DNA from: Luscinia megarhynchos
Taxonomy: Eukaryota; Chordata; Aves; Passeriformes; Turdidae
Direction: 5' to 3'
DNA length: 64,000 nt
NCBI GenBank assembly: GCA_034336665.1
Contig: CM067584.1
Location: 3,658,001-3,722,000 of the forward strand
The translations under genes and the position numbers were made by a program. How positions within the stretch are numbered: the stretch's first letter is position 1; each line of letters opens with the position of its first letter. Shown in pieces: positions 63,795 through 64,000 of the stretch. The notes beneath the pieces are model-generated. The model was not told the origin of the DNA. It saw only the letters and a program-made list of their open reading frames with translations, and made no database searches.

Positions 63795-64000
63795 GTAAGG
63801 ATTTTTTTCTGCATTTCCAGCAGGCTGCTGACTGCTTGAATTAATACTGTTCAAGCAGGATAAGCCTAAAATAAATTTATGTTAAAGACAAACAAACCAG
63901 CTTAACCCCGTGGCTTTGTGAAGGTTAGTAGGAGAATAAATATGTTCTCAGTTTCTTCTGACCTCCTAATTAGCATGATAATACCACGTGCAGATGTTTA
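63795..64000 (+). other. Start of the intron after window exon 38
   Basis: Ordinary sequence to the window end; the gene continues downstream. Confidence 0.6.

Noticed and set aside
61991..63181. 396-codon minus-strand open frame with a repeated GLGQG-type pattern
   Set aside because: Produced by the C-rich minisatellite and a CR1 tail; no domain and no independent evidence.
13595..63794. Assignment to DOCK1 or DOCK2 instead of DOCK5
   Set aside because: The [15 protein letters not shown] segment, the [16 protein letters not shown] wording and the [10 protein letters not shown] segment fit DOCK5 as recalled; DOCK1 and DOCK2 differ at these places.

Overview
This is vertebrate nuclear DNA, almost certainly from a bird and probably a songbird. 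It holds one spliced protein-coding gene on the + strand. Many truncated CR1-type LINE 3' tails (the familiar tract around TTGGAAGGGACC), solo retroviral LTRs with 6-bp target duplications, and generally short introns packed with minisatellites support an avian source. The passerine assignment is an inference from repeat style.

The gene is DOCK5 (dedicator of cytokinesis 5). Thirty-eight consecutive coding exons were placed by hand between 13595 and 63794. All have GT-AG borders, and their phases join into one uninterrupted frame of about 1,330 codons. They run from the first part of the SH3 domain through the helical/armadillo region, the lipid-binding DHR-1 (C2-like) domain and more armadillo repeats into the start of the DHR-2 (Rac exchange) domain. 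The first exon (start codon, about 14 residues in mammals) lies upstream of the window. The last roughly 500 residues, including the catalytic part of DHR-2 and the proline-rich tail, lie downstream. No second gene, RNA gene or CpG-island promoter was found.

Layout: 1-13594 is the 3' part of intron 1, with a roughly 4-kb G/T-rich tandem array, CR1 tails and an LTR-like repeat. 13595-22276 carries the SH3 exons, with two abutting minisatellites in between. 22277-34000 carries N-terminal helical exons, a donor-containing minisatellite, an (ATTTT)n array and CR1 copies. 35044-39289 is DHR-1, where solo LTRs crowd the exons. 40306-59222 is the armadillo region with many arrays. 60573-63794 opens DHR-2.

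Roughly a fifth of the window is tandem repeat. The most unusual pattern is that several arrays start exactly at a 5' splice site, and some copy the end of the exon together with its donor (window exons 4, 10 and 36; arrays also abut the donors of 26, 28, 30 and 34). In exon 36 a second donor, 129 bases downstream, would insert 43 residues in frame. Other points are an LTR inserted 18 bases from an acceptor, an LTR that fills an otherwise roughly 90-base intron, and nine TTCTAGAA (heat-shock-element-like) sites in the intron-1 array. Comparisons with human DOCK5 rest on memory of the family, not on a search.
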